Notes: a model not told the origin generated them from the sequence alone. A stretch of DNA of 5,640 nt from Calditrichia bacterium (GCA_027039465.1 JALWEA010000037.1:1-5640); one strand, 5' to 3'. Shown: positions 1 through 5,637, counted from the stretch's first letter. Made by a program: numbers and translations.

Positions 1-296
1 GTTTCTTCGCGCAACTCACGCTGAGCGCCGTCCCAAGTGGTTTCTCCGGGATGGCCGCCACCCTCTGGAATTTCCCAGCTAAAAACGTCCAAAGTGTAAC
101 GGTACTGACCGACCAAATAAGTGTAACCGTCTTCCGTTAAGGGCACCACACCAATCGCCGGATGGGTTTCAATGACTCCGTAAATTCCCTTCGTTCCCGA
201 AGGCGTAATAACCTGATCCTCCCGCAGACGAATCCACGGATTTTGGTAAATGGTTCTGCTTGTAAGTTTTTGCCACGGGTTCTTGTGGAAATCCAT
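1..296 (-). CDS. Nudix hydrolase, ADP-ribose pyrophosphatase-like (5' part; runs off the window)
   Basis: Translating the minus strand from the ATG at 296-294 gives 98 codons with no stop before the window edge. The protein begins MDFHKNPWQK. A complete Nudix box (G-x5-E-x7-REUxEE) lies at about residues 79-98, with GGGHPGE followed by RELREE; these Glu residues bind the catalytic metal in the family. The SWEIPEGG stretch just before it (about 73-80) is typical of ADP-ribose/nucleoside-diphosphate-sugar pyrophosphatases, which cleave NDP-sugars to NMP and sugar phosphate in the cytoplasm. Family members usually have about 170-210 residues, so roughly half is visible. An AAAGGA ribosome site lies 7 bp before the ATG and overlaps the stop codon of the upstream ATPase, so translational coupling is likely. 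Nudix membership is clear; the exact substrate is inferred. Confidence 0.9.
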   Translation of the reverse strand, partial: MDFHKNPWQKLTSRTIYQNPWIRLREDQVITPSGTKGIYGVIETHPAIGVVPLTEDGYTYLVGQYRYTLDVFSWEIPEGGGHPGETTWDGAQRELREE

Positions 297-303
297 GGGA
301 CGA

Positions 304-309
304 TCCTTT
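304..309 (-). promoter_or_regulatory. Ribosome binding site of the Nudix gene, overlapping the ATPase stop codon
   Basis: The minus strand reads TAAAGGATCG just before the Nudix ATG. The TAA is the ATPase stop codon (310-308), and AAAGGA is a Shine-Dalgarno site 7 bp from the ATG at 296. This supports the chosen start and suggests that ribosomes finishing the ATPase can restart on the Nudix gene. Confidence 0.7.
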
Positions 310-1492
310 AAATATCTATGGCCAAAATAGTATGGGGTAATTCCGTATAATTTTTTGAAATGATAAAATACTTTTTGAAATTCAATTCGGATGATAGCCG
401 TTCCAGTTTTTTTAAATCACGTTCCGTAGCTGTAATTTTAACTTCGAAGGCAAGGCTCTGCTCGGGAATTACAAAGTCGATTTCGGCGCCGGATCGTTTT
501 TGATAATACTTTATTTCACCATACGTTTTTATTTGATTAAAAATCGCATTCTCAAAAAGAGCGCCATCGCTAAGACGCGTTAACCAATTCAACAATCCCG
601 TATCACAAAAATAAACTTTTTTAGCACTACTAACTTCTCGGTCGATACTTTTAGAGTAGGGAGGAACTAAGTGTAAAAAATAAGTACTGGATAAAAAGTT
701 TAAATAAGAATAAACGGTAGGTCTGGATATTTTTAGTTCGGACGCCAATTTTGAAATATCCAATTTTGAACCTGTGCGCTGCATAAGTATTAAAATAAAC
801 TCCCGAAGAGTGTTTATGCTTCTAAAATCGGCTAATGTTTTAACGTCTTTTTCGAAATAGGAATTAAAGATGTCGTTTAAATAATATTCTTTTTGTTGAA
901 TATCATCTTGTAGAACGACTTGAGGAAATCCGCCGAATTTTAAATATTCATCATAAAATTTTTTGTATTTCTCATAATTGACGAAATTTTTTTCTTTTAC
1001 TTTGCGCTCAAGATTTTTTATTTCCGGTTTAGGTACTTCTTTAAAAGTAAGAAATTCCTGAAACGTTAACGGAAATAACTCAAATACGACTTTACGTCCC
1101 GCTAAACTTTCAGGGAAGAGATTTTTCAAATAAAAATTACTTGAGCCTGTTATAAAAAATTTAACGTCATAATGATCGTATAAATATTTAATTGCTTTTA
1201 TGGCTTGCGGCATCAACTGTATTTCATCAACAAAGATATAACTTTTTGTTTTGGACGATATTCCGTAGGGCTTTAAATTATGCCAGATATTGTTAAAATC
1301 GATTTCATCAAATACCTTTTGATCAATCAAATTTTCCAAGTCAAGAAATACTTTATTGTGCGATTGAACTTGATCAAAGAGCCAACGCATGAGCGTGGTT
1401 TTACCGACCCTTCGCATTCCTGTCAATACGACAATCTCGCGGAATTTAAGTTGATTCTTAAGGTCTTTCTGAATTTTTCTAGGGTAATACAT
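308..1492 (-). CDS. AAA_14 / DUF4143 family ATP-binding protein
   Basis: This 394-residue protein has the full architecture and normal length of the AAA_14-DUF4143 family. The N-terminal P-loop ATPase has Walker A GMRRVGKTT (25-33), Walker B YIFVDEIQ (85-92), a sensor-like FFITGSS (112-118) and AGRK (131-134), which may hold the arginine finger. A winged-helix-like segment follows at about 243-268 (DISKLASELKISRPTVYSYL). The C-terminal DUF4143 region carries a PD-(D/E)xK-like set: FEN (313-315), GAEIDFV with D339, and FEVK with E350 and K352. Family members are common, often patchily distributed accessory genes of unproven function. There is no signal peptide, so it is probably cytoplasmic. 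The gene is visibly more AT-rich (about 22-30% G+C in 60-bp lines counted) than its neighbours (45-60% in lines counted), consistent with transfer. It has no Shine-Dalgarno site and follows a promoter that would give a nearly leaderless transcript. Family assignment is firm; role unknown. Confidence 0.93.
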   Translation of the reverse strand: MYYPRKIQKDLKNQLKFREIVVLTGMRRVGKTTLMRWLFDQVQSHNKVFLDLENLIDQKVFDEIDFNNIWHNLKPYGISSKTKSYIFVDEIQLMPQAIKAIKYLYDHYDVKFFITGSSNFYLKNLFPESLAGRKVVFELFPLTFQEFLTFKEVPKPEIKNLERKVKEKNFVNYEKYKKFYDEYLKFGGFPQVVLQDDIQQKEYYLNDIFNSYFEKDVKTLADFRSINTLREFILILMQRTGSKLDISKLASELKISRPTVYSYLNFLSSTYFLHLVPPYSKSIDREVSSAKKVYFCDTGLLNWLTRLSDGALFENAIFNQIKTYGEIKYYQKRSGAEIDFVIPEQSLAFEVKITATERDLKKLERLSSELNFKKYFIISKNYTELPHTILAIDI

Positions 1493-1498
1493 GGCCCA

Positions 1499-1527
1499 AA
1501 TTTACAAATTTGATGCAAATTTGTCAA
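1499..1527 (-). promoter_or_regulatory. Predicted ATPase promoter, near-leaderless
   Basis: On the minus strand a perfect -35 box TTGACA (1527-1522) is separated by 17 bp from TAAATT (1504-1499, 4 of 6 matches to TATAAT). The same bases also read TAAATTTG, matching the Bacteroidetes-type TAnnTTTG element, with a TTTG 20 bp upstream. Transcription would start at about 1492, the A of the ATPase ATG, so little or no leader is expected. This agrees with the lack of a ribosome site. The prediction comes from sequence only. Confidence 0.55.
1504..1524. promoter_or_regulatory. Perfect palindrome between the -35 and -10 boxes: candidate operator
   Basis: Arms ACAAATTTG (1504-1512) and CAAATTTGT (1516-1524) are exact reverse complements around a 3-bp centre. 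The palindrome fills the 17-bp spacer of the predicted ATPase promoter and touches both boxes, where a bound dimer would block RNA polymerase. No bound protein is identified. The winged-helix segment of the ATPase makes autoregulation possible but unproven. Confidence 0.5.
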
Positions 1528-1549
1528 ATACCAATTTACATATTTGATA

Positions 1550-1580
1550 CAAAATTGTAAAATGGTACTTTACAATTTTG
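1550..1580. repeat. Perfect 12-bp inverted repeat with 7-bp loop
   Basis: CAAAATTGTAAA (1550-1561) and TTTACAATTTTG (1569-1580) are exact reverse complements around the loop ATGGTAC. It lies just upstream of the ATPase -35 box and straddles the junction of repeat units 2 and 3. It is AT-only apart from a few bases and has no T tract after it, so an upstream operator is more likely than a terminator. Confidence 0.6.
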
Positions 1581-1643
1581 GTTATTTTGAGAGAAAGAGA
1601 CTCCTGTTGCGAATAAAAGCACCCTGCATCACAATGACAATCT

Positions 1644-1695
1644 TTTACGATTAACGAATACACGGATAACGAATAACGATTCCCTTAACCCTTAA
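1644..1695. repeat. Cluster of heptamer tandem repeats (ATAACGA and CCCTTAA types)
   Basis: TTTACGA (1644-1650) is followed by TTAACGA (1651-1657), then an 8-base spacer, then two exact ATAACGA units (1666-1672, 1673-1679). After two bases come two exact CCCTTAA units (1682-1688, 1689-1695). All repeats have a 7-bp period although their sequences differ. They resemble in kind the short tandemly repeated heptamers described in cyanobacteria. The adjoining bases 1581-1643 hold nothing I recognise. Confidence 0.55.
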
Positions 1696-1720
1696 CATCC
1701 TTCCTTCTCACCAATTTAAC

Positions 1721-1755
1721 AAGTTCCCAGTTCCAAGTTCCAAGTTACCGGTTCC
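1721..1755. repeat. Five-unit heptamer repeat (consensus AAGTTCC) abutting the copy A stop codon
   Basis: Five consecutive 7-bp units run from 1721 to 1755. Units 1 and 3 are AAGTTCC; the others are CAGTTCC, AAGTTAC and CGGTTCC. The last base of the array is also the first base of the CTA that encodes the TAG stop of copy A. The same heptamer family sits at the same place after copy B (3718-3738). No other terminator is evident after copy A. Confidence 0.75.
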
Positions 1756-3569
1756 TATTTTAGCAGAACCATCTTACCCGTCTTTTCCCAACCGGTATTG
1801 GTGCTCAAACGGTAAAAATAAATCCCACTGGGTAAATTCTTACCGTCAAACACAACATGATGCTCGCCGGCCTTTTGCTTGCCCTTTACCAATGTTTGCA
1901 ATGGATTACCCTGAACATCGTAAACCGTTAAAGTAACTTGGCAGTTCTGACCTATGAAATAAGAAATTCTGGTTGTCGGGTTAAAAGGATTCGGATAGTT
2001 ATTCATCAAGCGGAATTGTGAAGGTTTTTGTCCGGCTTTCTTAATTCCGGTTGTTTTGGGCTGAATTTCAATGAGCTGAACGCAACCCTGGCCAATGGTA
2101 AAAGTTCCTCCATGCCAAACCATGGGTGTTCGACCGTCTCTAACATTATCGACCTGATAAATATCCACTTTTTCAAAATTGTTCAAAGTGACAGGTTTGC
2201 CATTGATGGCCAAGGAATAGTCCACATCCCCGCCATTGGTATTGGCCAATAAAACGGCATAGTTGCCCTCATCGTCGGCGCCGCCCATGACCCACAAACG
2301 GGTGGTATCGGTTTCGCAGGTGGAAGGCAGGTCGGTTTTCAGGAAATGCGGGTAATTGTTGGCAATAACCGACCACAAACGAAAAGCGTGCGCTTTGGGT
2401 TTGTAAGTCGCCTTTTCATCCCCGTAAAATAAACCCGACCAACCCATGTCCGGATCATTGGGGCCGGCTTCCGGTCGAGTTTTGTCGTCGTTGGCACGAT
2501 AGTAATAGGTGCGCTGCACATCGGTGTATTGCATGGCAATCCAATCGCCGGTTACCATTGCTGCGCCTTCTTTTTTATTCATTAATTTGTCTTGTTCACT
2601 GCGTGGTAAATCCGATTGTCCGTCTTTTGTGCGCGAGGTAACTCCCCAAGCGTCGCAGATAATTTCCACACCGTCAAAAAAGCCGCTGCCAGCCCACGGC
2701 ACCGATGCAAAATCTCCGACGCCATCAAGTAAATCTCTGTATTGCTTTCCTGCACGGTAATAATAGATGGGATCATTGTACCACAAATGCCAGCCAATCC
2801 AGTCGGGACGTAAATTGTGTTCATAAAGATATTTCAGAAAAGCAACTGCGGCATTACTATCGCTGGCATCCCCATCGATCACATCCATTGTAGTAGATAA
2901 AAATCCAGGCCCACCGATTTTATATTGCGGGAAATGCGTTTTGAGCGAATCAAAAGCTTTGGCCCAAAATCGGATAAAGGCATTCCTTGGTCGATCAAAA
3001 AAATCTTTATTGGGCCATTCGGTGAAGATGTTCAAGTAATCAAAACAACGATCGCGTCCCTGCCAATGCTGATAACGTTCCACTATTTTAATAGCGGCAA
3101 TAATCCAATTGCGTTCCTGTTGTTCATTTTGCGGACCGGCAAAATCGTGATGTCGGTAATGATTTTGTATTTCATCTCCCAAACGTAGAAAGGGTTCAAA
3201 ACCATTGTCCATGAAAATTTGGAAAAGCGTATCACTCGGGCCCCAATGATAATGACTTTCGTCGTAAGGATCGCAATCCCATGAAGGATAAGTACCGGTA
3301 TCGGAACAGCAAAAAATTTGGGCAATGTCTAATCGATCGTCAAAATAACCGTTATTACGGATGCTGTTGACTCCGATGTCCTTCAACTGTTCGCTCACAT
3401 CAGGCGCCGGTGAATCGGGAAAAGGAATCGGGCCTGCAATAACACCGATCATAGGCAGAATGAGCGAATCGGCATCGATGGCGGTTTGGAGTGCAATTTT
3501 GTGCAGCGGGTTTTGCGCCATGGCGATTCCGACTACGAATAAAATCAATCCCAAAAGTAGCTTTTTCAT
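1755..3569 (-). CDS. Secreted GH39-like (clan GH-A) glycosidase-family protein with T9SS sorting tail, copy A
   Basis: This 604-residue protein starts MKKLLLGL. The ATG at 3569 has GGAGG 6 bp upstream; an in-frame TTG two codons earlier (3575) overlaps that site and is unlikely. A signal peptide covers residues 1-18 (cut after AMA). Residues ~20-405 resemble a GH39 TIM barrel: DIGVNSIR (64-71), DNGFEPFLRLGD (121-132), TEWPNKDFF (183-191, candidate acid/base E184), YKIGGPG (216-222), DWIGWH (256-261), EIICDAWG (302-309, candidate nucleophile position) and KPKAHAFRLWS (390-400). Residues ~420-505 look beta-rich. Residues ~520-604 are a type IX secretion sorting domain with NNYPNPFNP (523-531). 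The usual NEPN is TEWPN, and the strand-7 residue is Asp, not Glu, so activity is uncertain. Paired cysteines (C87, C88, C99) suggest disulfides. It likely acts outside the cell on a glycan; substrate unknown. It could be another GH-A family or a non-catalytic binder. Confidence 0.85.
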   Translation of the reverse strand: MKKLLLGLILFVVGIAMAQNPLHKIALQTAIDADSLILPMIGVIAGPIPFPDSPAPDVSEQLKDIGVNSIRNNGYFDDRLDIAQIFCCSDTGTYPSWDCDPYDESHYHWGPSDTLFQIFMDNGFEPFLRLGDEIQNHYRHHDFAGPQNEQQERNWIIAAIKIVERYQHWQGRDRCFDYLNIFTEWPNKDFFDRPRNAFIRFWAKAFDSLKTHFPQYKIGGPGFLSTTMDVIDGDASDSNAAVAFLKYLYEHNLRPDWIGWHLWYNDPIYYYRAGKQYRDLLDGVGDFASVPWAGSGFFDGVEIICDAWGVTSRTKDGQSDLPRSEQDKLMNKKEGAAMVTGDWIAMQYTDVQRTYYYRANDDKTRPEAGPNDPDMGWSGLFYGDEKATYKPKAHAFRLWSVIANNYPHFLKTDLPSTCETDTTRLWVMGGADDEGNYAVLLANTNGGDVDYSLAINGKPVTLNNFEKVDIYQVDNVRDGRTPMVWHGGTFTIGQGCVQLIEIQPKTTGIKKAGQKPSQFRLMNNYPNPFNPTTRISYFIGQNCQVTLTVYDVQGNPLQTLVKGKQKAGEHHVVFDGKNLPSGIYFYRLSTNTGWEKTGKMVLLK

Positions 3570-3573
3570 TTTC

Positions 3574-3580
3574 AACCTCC
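3574..3580 (-). promoter_or_regulatory. Ribosome binding site deciding the copy A start
   Basis: GGAGGTT on the minus strand lies 6 bp (counted from GGAGG) before the ATG at 3569. It overlaps the alternative TTG codon at 3575-3573, which argues for the ATG. With this start both paralogues have exactly 604 residues. Confidence 0.8.
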
Positions 3581-3634
3581 ATTTTTGAAATTAAAAAACG
3601 AAAAAGGATCAACAATTGAATTTAATTTCTCCTT

Positions 3635-3714
3635 TGGGAACCATTCCAGGTAAAAAGCAACCGGTTGTCGAGTAGAGACCGCGTAAGCGGGATCGTATCA
3701 AGACACGGTTCCCA
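3635..3714. repeat. 80-bp segment bounded by 8-bp perfect inverted repeats
   Basis: TGGGAACC (3635-3642) and GGTTCCCA (3707-3714) are exact reverse complements enclosing the hairpin between copies B and A. No matching segment exists at the equivalent place after copy A. No target-site duplication is visible, so whether it is a small mobile (MITE-like) insert is open. The right end overlaps the TTCC-rich heptamer style of this locus, so the match could be partly coincidental. Confidence 0.4.
3651..3710 (-). terminator. Hairpin with T tract after copy B: possible terminator or attenuator
   Basis: AACCG (3659-3663) pairs with CGGTT (3706-3710). After a 2-base bulge TGTC (3666-3669) pairs with GACA (3702-3705). 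At the tip CCGC (3679-3682) pairs with GCGG (3687-3690) around a 4-base loop, with a poorly paired middle section. Read on the minus strand the stem is followed by GCTTTTTA (T tract 3656-3652). It lies 28 bp past the copy B stop and would reduce or end read-through into copy A. The imperfect stem makes it a weak call; a REP-like mRNA-stabilising hairpin is the alternative. Confidence 0.4.
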
Positions 3715-3717
3715 TAG

Positions 3718-3738
3718 CAGTTCCAAGTTCCCAGTTCC
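3718..3738. repeat. Three-unit heptamer repeat abutting the copy B stop codon
   Basis: CAGTTCC, AAGTTCC and CAGTTCC occupy 3718-3724, 3725-3731 and 3732-3738. As after copy A, the last base belongs to the stop codon. The copies therefore share the array but differ in unit number (3 against 5). Confidence 0.7.
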
Positions 3739-5552
3739 TATTTTAGCAGAACCATCTTACCCGTCTTTTCCCAACCGGTATTGGTGCTCAAACGGTAAAA
3801 ATAAATCCCACTGGGTAAATTCTTACCGTCAAACACAACATGATGCTCACCGGCCTTTTGCTTGCCCTTTACCAATGTTTGCAATGGTTTACCCTGAACA
3901 TCGTAAACTGTTAAATTAATTTGGCAGCTTTTACCTAAGAAATAAGAAATTCTGGTTGTCGGGTTAAAGGGGTTCGGATAGTTATTCATCAAGCGGAATT
4001 GTGAAGGTTTTTGTCCGGCTTTCATAATTCCGGTTGTTTTGGGCTGAAGTTCAATGAGCTGAACGCAACCCTGGCCAATGGTAAAAGTTCCTCCATGCCA
4101 AGCCATGGGTGTGCGACCGTCTTTAACATTATCGACCTGATAAATATCCACTTTTTCAAAATTGGTCAAAGTGACTGGTTTACCGTTAATGGTCAAGGAA
4201 TAGTCCACATCCACACCATTGGTGTTGGCCAATAAAACCGCATATTTGCCCTGATCGTCGGCGCCGCCCATGACCCACAAACGGGTAGTATCGGTTTCGC
4301 AGGTAGAAGGCAGGTCGGTTTTCAGAAAATGCGGGTAATTATTGGCAATAACCGACCACAAACGAAAGGCATGCGCTTTGGGTTTGTAAGTCGCCTTTTC
4401 ATCTCCGTAGAATAAACCCGACCAGCCCATGTCCGGATCATTGGGCCCGGCTTCCGGCCTGCTTTTACCTTCGTTAGCGCGGTAGTAATAAGTACGTTGC
4501 ACATCGGTGTATTGCATGGCAATCCAATCACCGGTTAACATGGCTGCGCCTTCTTTCTTGTTCATCAATTTATCTTGTTCGCTACGTGGCAAATCCGACT
4601 GCCCGCCTTTTGTACGCGAAGAAACACCCCAAGCGCCGCAGATGATTTCCACGTCGTCAAAAAAACCGCTACCGGCCCAAGGTACCGAGGCAAAATCTCC
4701 GACGCCATTTAGTAAATCTCTGTATTGCCTTCCTGCACGGTAATAATAGATGGGATCATTGTACCACAAATGCCAACCGATCCAGTCGGGACGTAAATTA
4801 TGCTCGTAAAGATACTTCAGAAAAGCAACCGCAGCGTTGCTTTCGCTGGCATCCCCATCGATCACATCAATGGTGGTAATTAAGAATCCAGGACCGCCGA
4901 TTTTATATTGCGGGAAATGTGTTTTGAGCGAATCGAAGGCTCTGGCCCAAAATCGAATGAAGGCATTCCTTGGTCGATCAAAAAAATCTTTATTGGGCCA
5001 TTCGGTAATAATGTCCAAATAATTGAAACAGCGATCGCGTCCCTGCCAATGTTGATAGCGTTCCACTGTTTTAATGGCGGCAATAATCCAATTGCGTTCC
5101 TGCAAATCATTTTGTGGCCCGGCAAAATCGTGATGACGATAATGGCTTTGCGGTTCATCCCCCAATCGTAAAAACGGTTCAAAACCATTATCCATGAAAA
5201 TTTGAAAAAGCGTATCACTCGGCCCCCAATGATAATGAGTCTCGTCGTAAGGATCGCATTCCCATGAAGGGTAAGTACCGGTATCGGAACAGCAAAAAAT
5301 TTGTGCGAGATCCAAACGATCATCATAGTAGTCGTTATTACGAATGCTGTTCACGCCAATATCTTTTAATTGTTCGGTAATATCCGGAGCCGGTGAATCG
5401 GGTAGGGGAAGCGGGCCTGAAATAACGCCAATCATAGGTAGAATGAGTGAATCGGCATCGGTGGCGGTTTGGAGTGCAATTTTGTGCAGCGGGTTTTGCG
5501 CCATTGATATACCGACCAGAATCAAAATCAGACCAAATAGTAACTTTTTCAT
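3738..5552 (-). CDS. Secreted GH39-like (clan GH-A) glycosidase-family protein with T9SS sorting tail, copy B
   Basis: This is the first gene of the tandem pair, 604 residues, beginning MKKLLFGL, with GGAGG 6 bp before the ATG. It has the same layout as copy A: signal peptide 1-18 (ending ISMA), GH39-like barrel ~20-405, beta-rich region ~420-505 and T9SS sorting domain ~520-604. Long blocks are identical to copy A, for example residues 371-430 and 556-604. Differences cluster in the signal peptide core, residues 45-59, 74-104, 361-364, 431-463 and 541-555. The candidate acid/base E184 is kept within TEWPN, but position 306 in EIICGAWG is Gly (codon GGC) where copy A has Asp (GAC). If 306 is the nucleophile position, copy B cannot work as a normal retaining hydrolase. 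It is probably exported and surface-attached or released through the type IX system. Glycan target unknown; a binding or scaffold role is possible. Confidence 0.85.
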   Translation of the reverse strand: MKKLLFGLILILVGISMAQNPLHKIALQTATDADSLILPMIGVISGPLPLPDSPAPDITEQLKDIGVNSIRNNDYYDDRLDLAQIFCCSDTGTYPSWECDPYDETHYHWGPSDTLFQIFMDNGFEPFLRLGDEPQSHYRHHDFAGPQNDLQERNWIIAAIKTVERYQHWQGRDRCFNYLDIITEWPNKDFFDRPRNAFIRFWARAFDSLKTHFPQYKIGGPGFLITTIDVIDGDASESNAAVAFLKYLYEHNLRPDWIGWHLWYNDPIYYYRAGRQYRDLLNGVGDFASVPWAGSGFFDDVEIICGAWGVSSRTKGGQSDLPRSEQDKLMNKKEGAAMLTGDWIAMQYTDVQRTYYYRANEGKSRPEAGPNDPDMGWSGLFYGDEKATYKPKAHAFRLWSVIANNYPHFLKTDLPSTCETDTTRLWVMGGADDQGKYAVLLANTNGVDVDYSLTINGKPVTLTNFEKVDIYQVDNVKDGRTPMAWHGGTFTIGQGCVQLIELQPKTTGIMKAGQKPSQFRLMNNYPNPFNPTTRISYFLGKSCQINLTVYDVQGKPLQTLVKGKQKAGEHHVVFDGKNLPSGIYFYRLSTNTGWEKTGKMVLLK

Positions 5553-5558
5553 TTTACG

Positions 5559-5563
5559 CCTCC
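5559..5563 (-). promoter_or_regulatory. Ribosome binding site of copy B
   Basis: GGAGG on the minus strand, 6 bp before the ATG at 5552, matches the position and spacing of the copy A site and supports the start. Confidence 0.75.
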
Positions 5564-5596
5564 GTTTTAATCGGTAAAACCTAATTTCTATAAATC

Positions 5597-5616
5597 TGAT
5601 AAAAAAGATTTTATCA
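5597..5616. promoter_or_regulatory. Perfect 8-bp inverted repeat over the copy B -10 region
   Basis: TGATAAAA (5597-5604) and TTTTATCA (5609-5616) are exact reverse complements around AAGA. The palindrome covers the predicted -10 box and start site of copy B, so it could be an operator or an early mRNA hairpin. AT-rich palindromes arise easily by chance, hence the modest confidence. Confidence 0.4.
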
Positions 5617-5637
5617 CGTAAAATATTCGAAATTCAA
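5608..5637 (-). promoter_or_regulatory. Predicted promoter of the copy B / copy A unit
   Basis: On the minus strand TTGAAT (5637-5632) and TAAAAT (5613-5608) are 18 bp apart, matching 4 of 6 and 5 of 6 bases of the sigma-70 boxes. Transcription would begin near 5601, giving a leader of about 50 bases before the copy B ATG. No comparably good promoter was found in the 162 bp before copy A, so copy A probably depends at least partly on read-through. Confidence 0.4.

Larger units (their letters stand above)
1501..1580. repeat. 34-bp direct repeat, two full units plus a partial third
   Basis: Units start at 1501, 1535 and 1569, exactly 34 bp apart, each beginning TTTACA. Units 1 and 2 match at 26 of 34 positions, with the pattern TTTACAnATTTGATnCAAA near the start. 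Unit 3 keeps only about its first 12 bases (TTTACAATTTTG). The array lies immediately upstream of the ATPase and contains its promoter, so it looks like a set of protein-binding sites rather than a random tract. Confidence 0.7.
1738..5563. repeat. Tandem gene duplication, period 1983 bp
   Basis: Copy A spans 1738-3580 and copy B 3721-5563, offset by exactly 1983 bp with no net insertion or deletion. Homology includes the GGAGG ribosome site, the whole 604-codon gene and about 20 bp past the stop, then fades on both sides. The two proteins differ at about 52 of 604 positions by hand count (about 91% identity). Many differences are silent, so both copies have been under protein-level constraint. 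Confidence 0.95.

Noticed and set aside
1280..1513. 77-codon plus-strand open frame at the 5' end of the ATPase gene
   Set aside because: It is antisense to the Walker A/B coding region and ends in the promoter repeats. It is a shadow of the ATPase.
1501..1580. CRISPR array
   Set aside because: The units are directly adjacent with no spacers, diverge from each other and are centred on a promoter. No cas gene is present.
1604..1643. Possible terminator or dispersed repeat after copy A (GCAGGGTGC followed by TTTT on the minus strand)
   Set aside because: The stem would be only 3 bp. Nothing else in this stretch pairs convincingly, and I could not match it to a known element.
2028..2252. Plus-strand open frame that recurs at 4011-4235 with a similar translation
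   Set aside because: Its recurrence only reflects the tandem duplication. It is antisense to the conserved beta-rich region and has no ribosome site or family features.
3573..3575. TTG as the start codon of copy A, giving 606 residues
   Set aside because: It overlaps the GGAGGTT ribosome site. The ATG at 3569 has ideal spacing and makes both paralogues the same length.
3609..3644. 11-codon minus-strand frame beginning ATG GTT CCC upstream of copy A, considered as a leader peptide
   Set aside because: It has no ribosome site, no run of regulatory codons and no paired attenuator structure linked to it.
4880..5326. 148-codon open frame on the minus strand inside copy B
   Set aside because: It lies in another frame of the same strand as a gene with clear signal peptide, barrel motifs and sorting tail. 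Its translation has no recognisable features and the equivalent frame in copy A is shorter.
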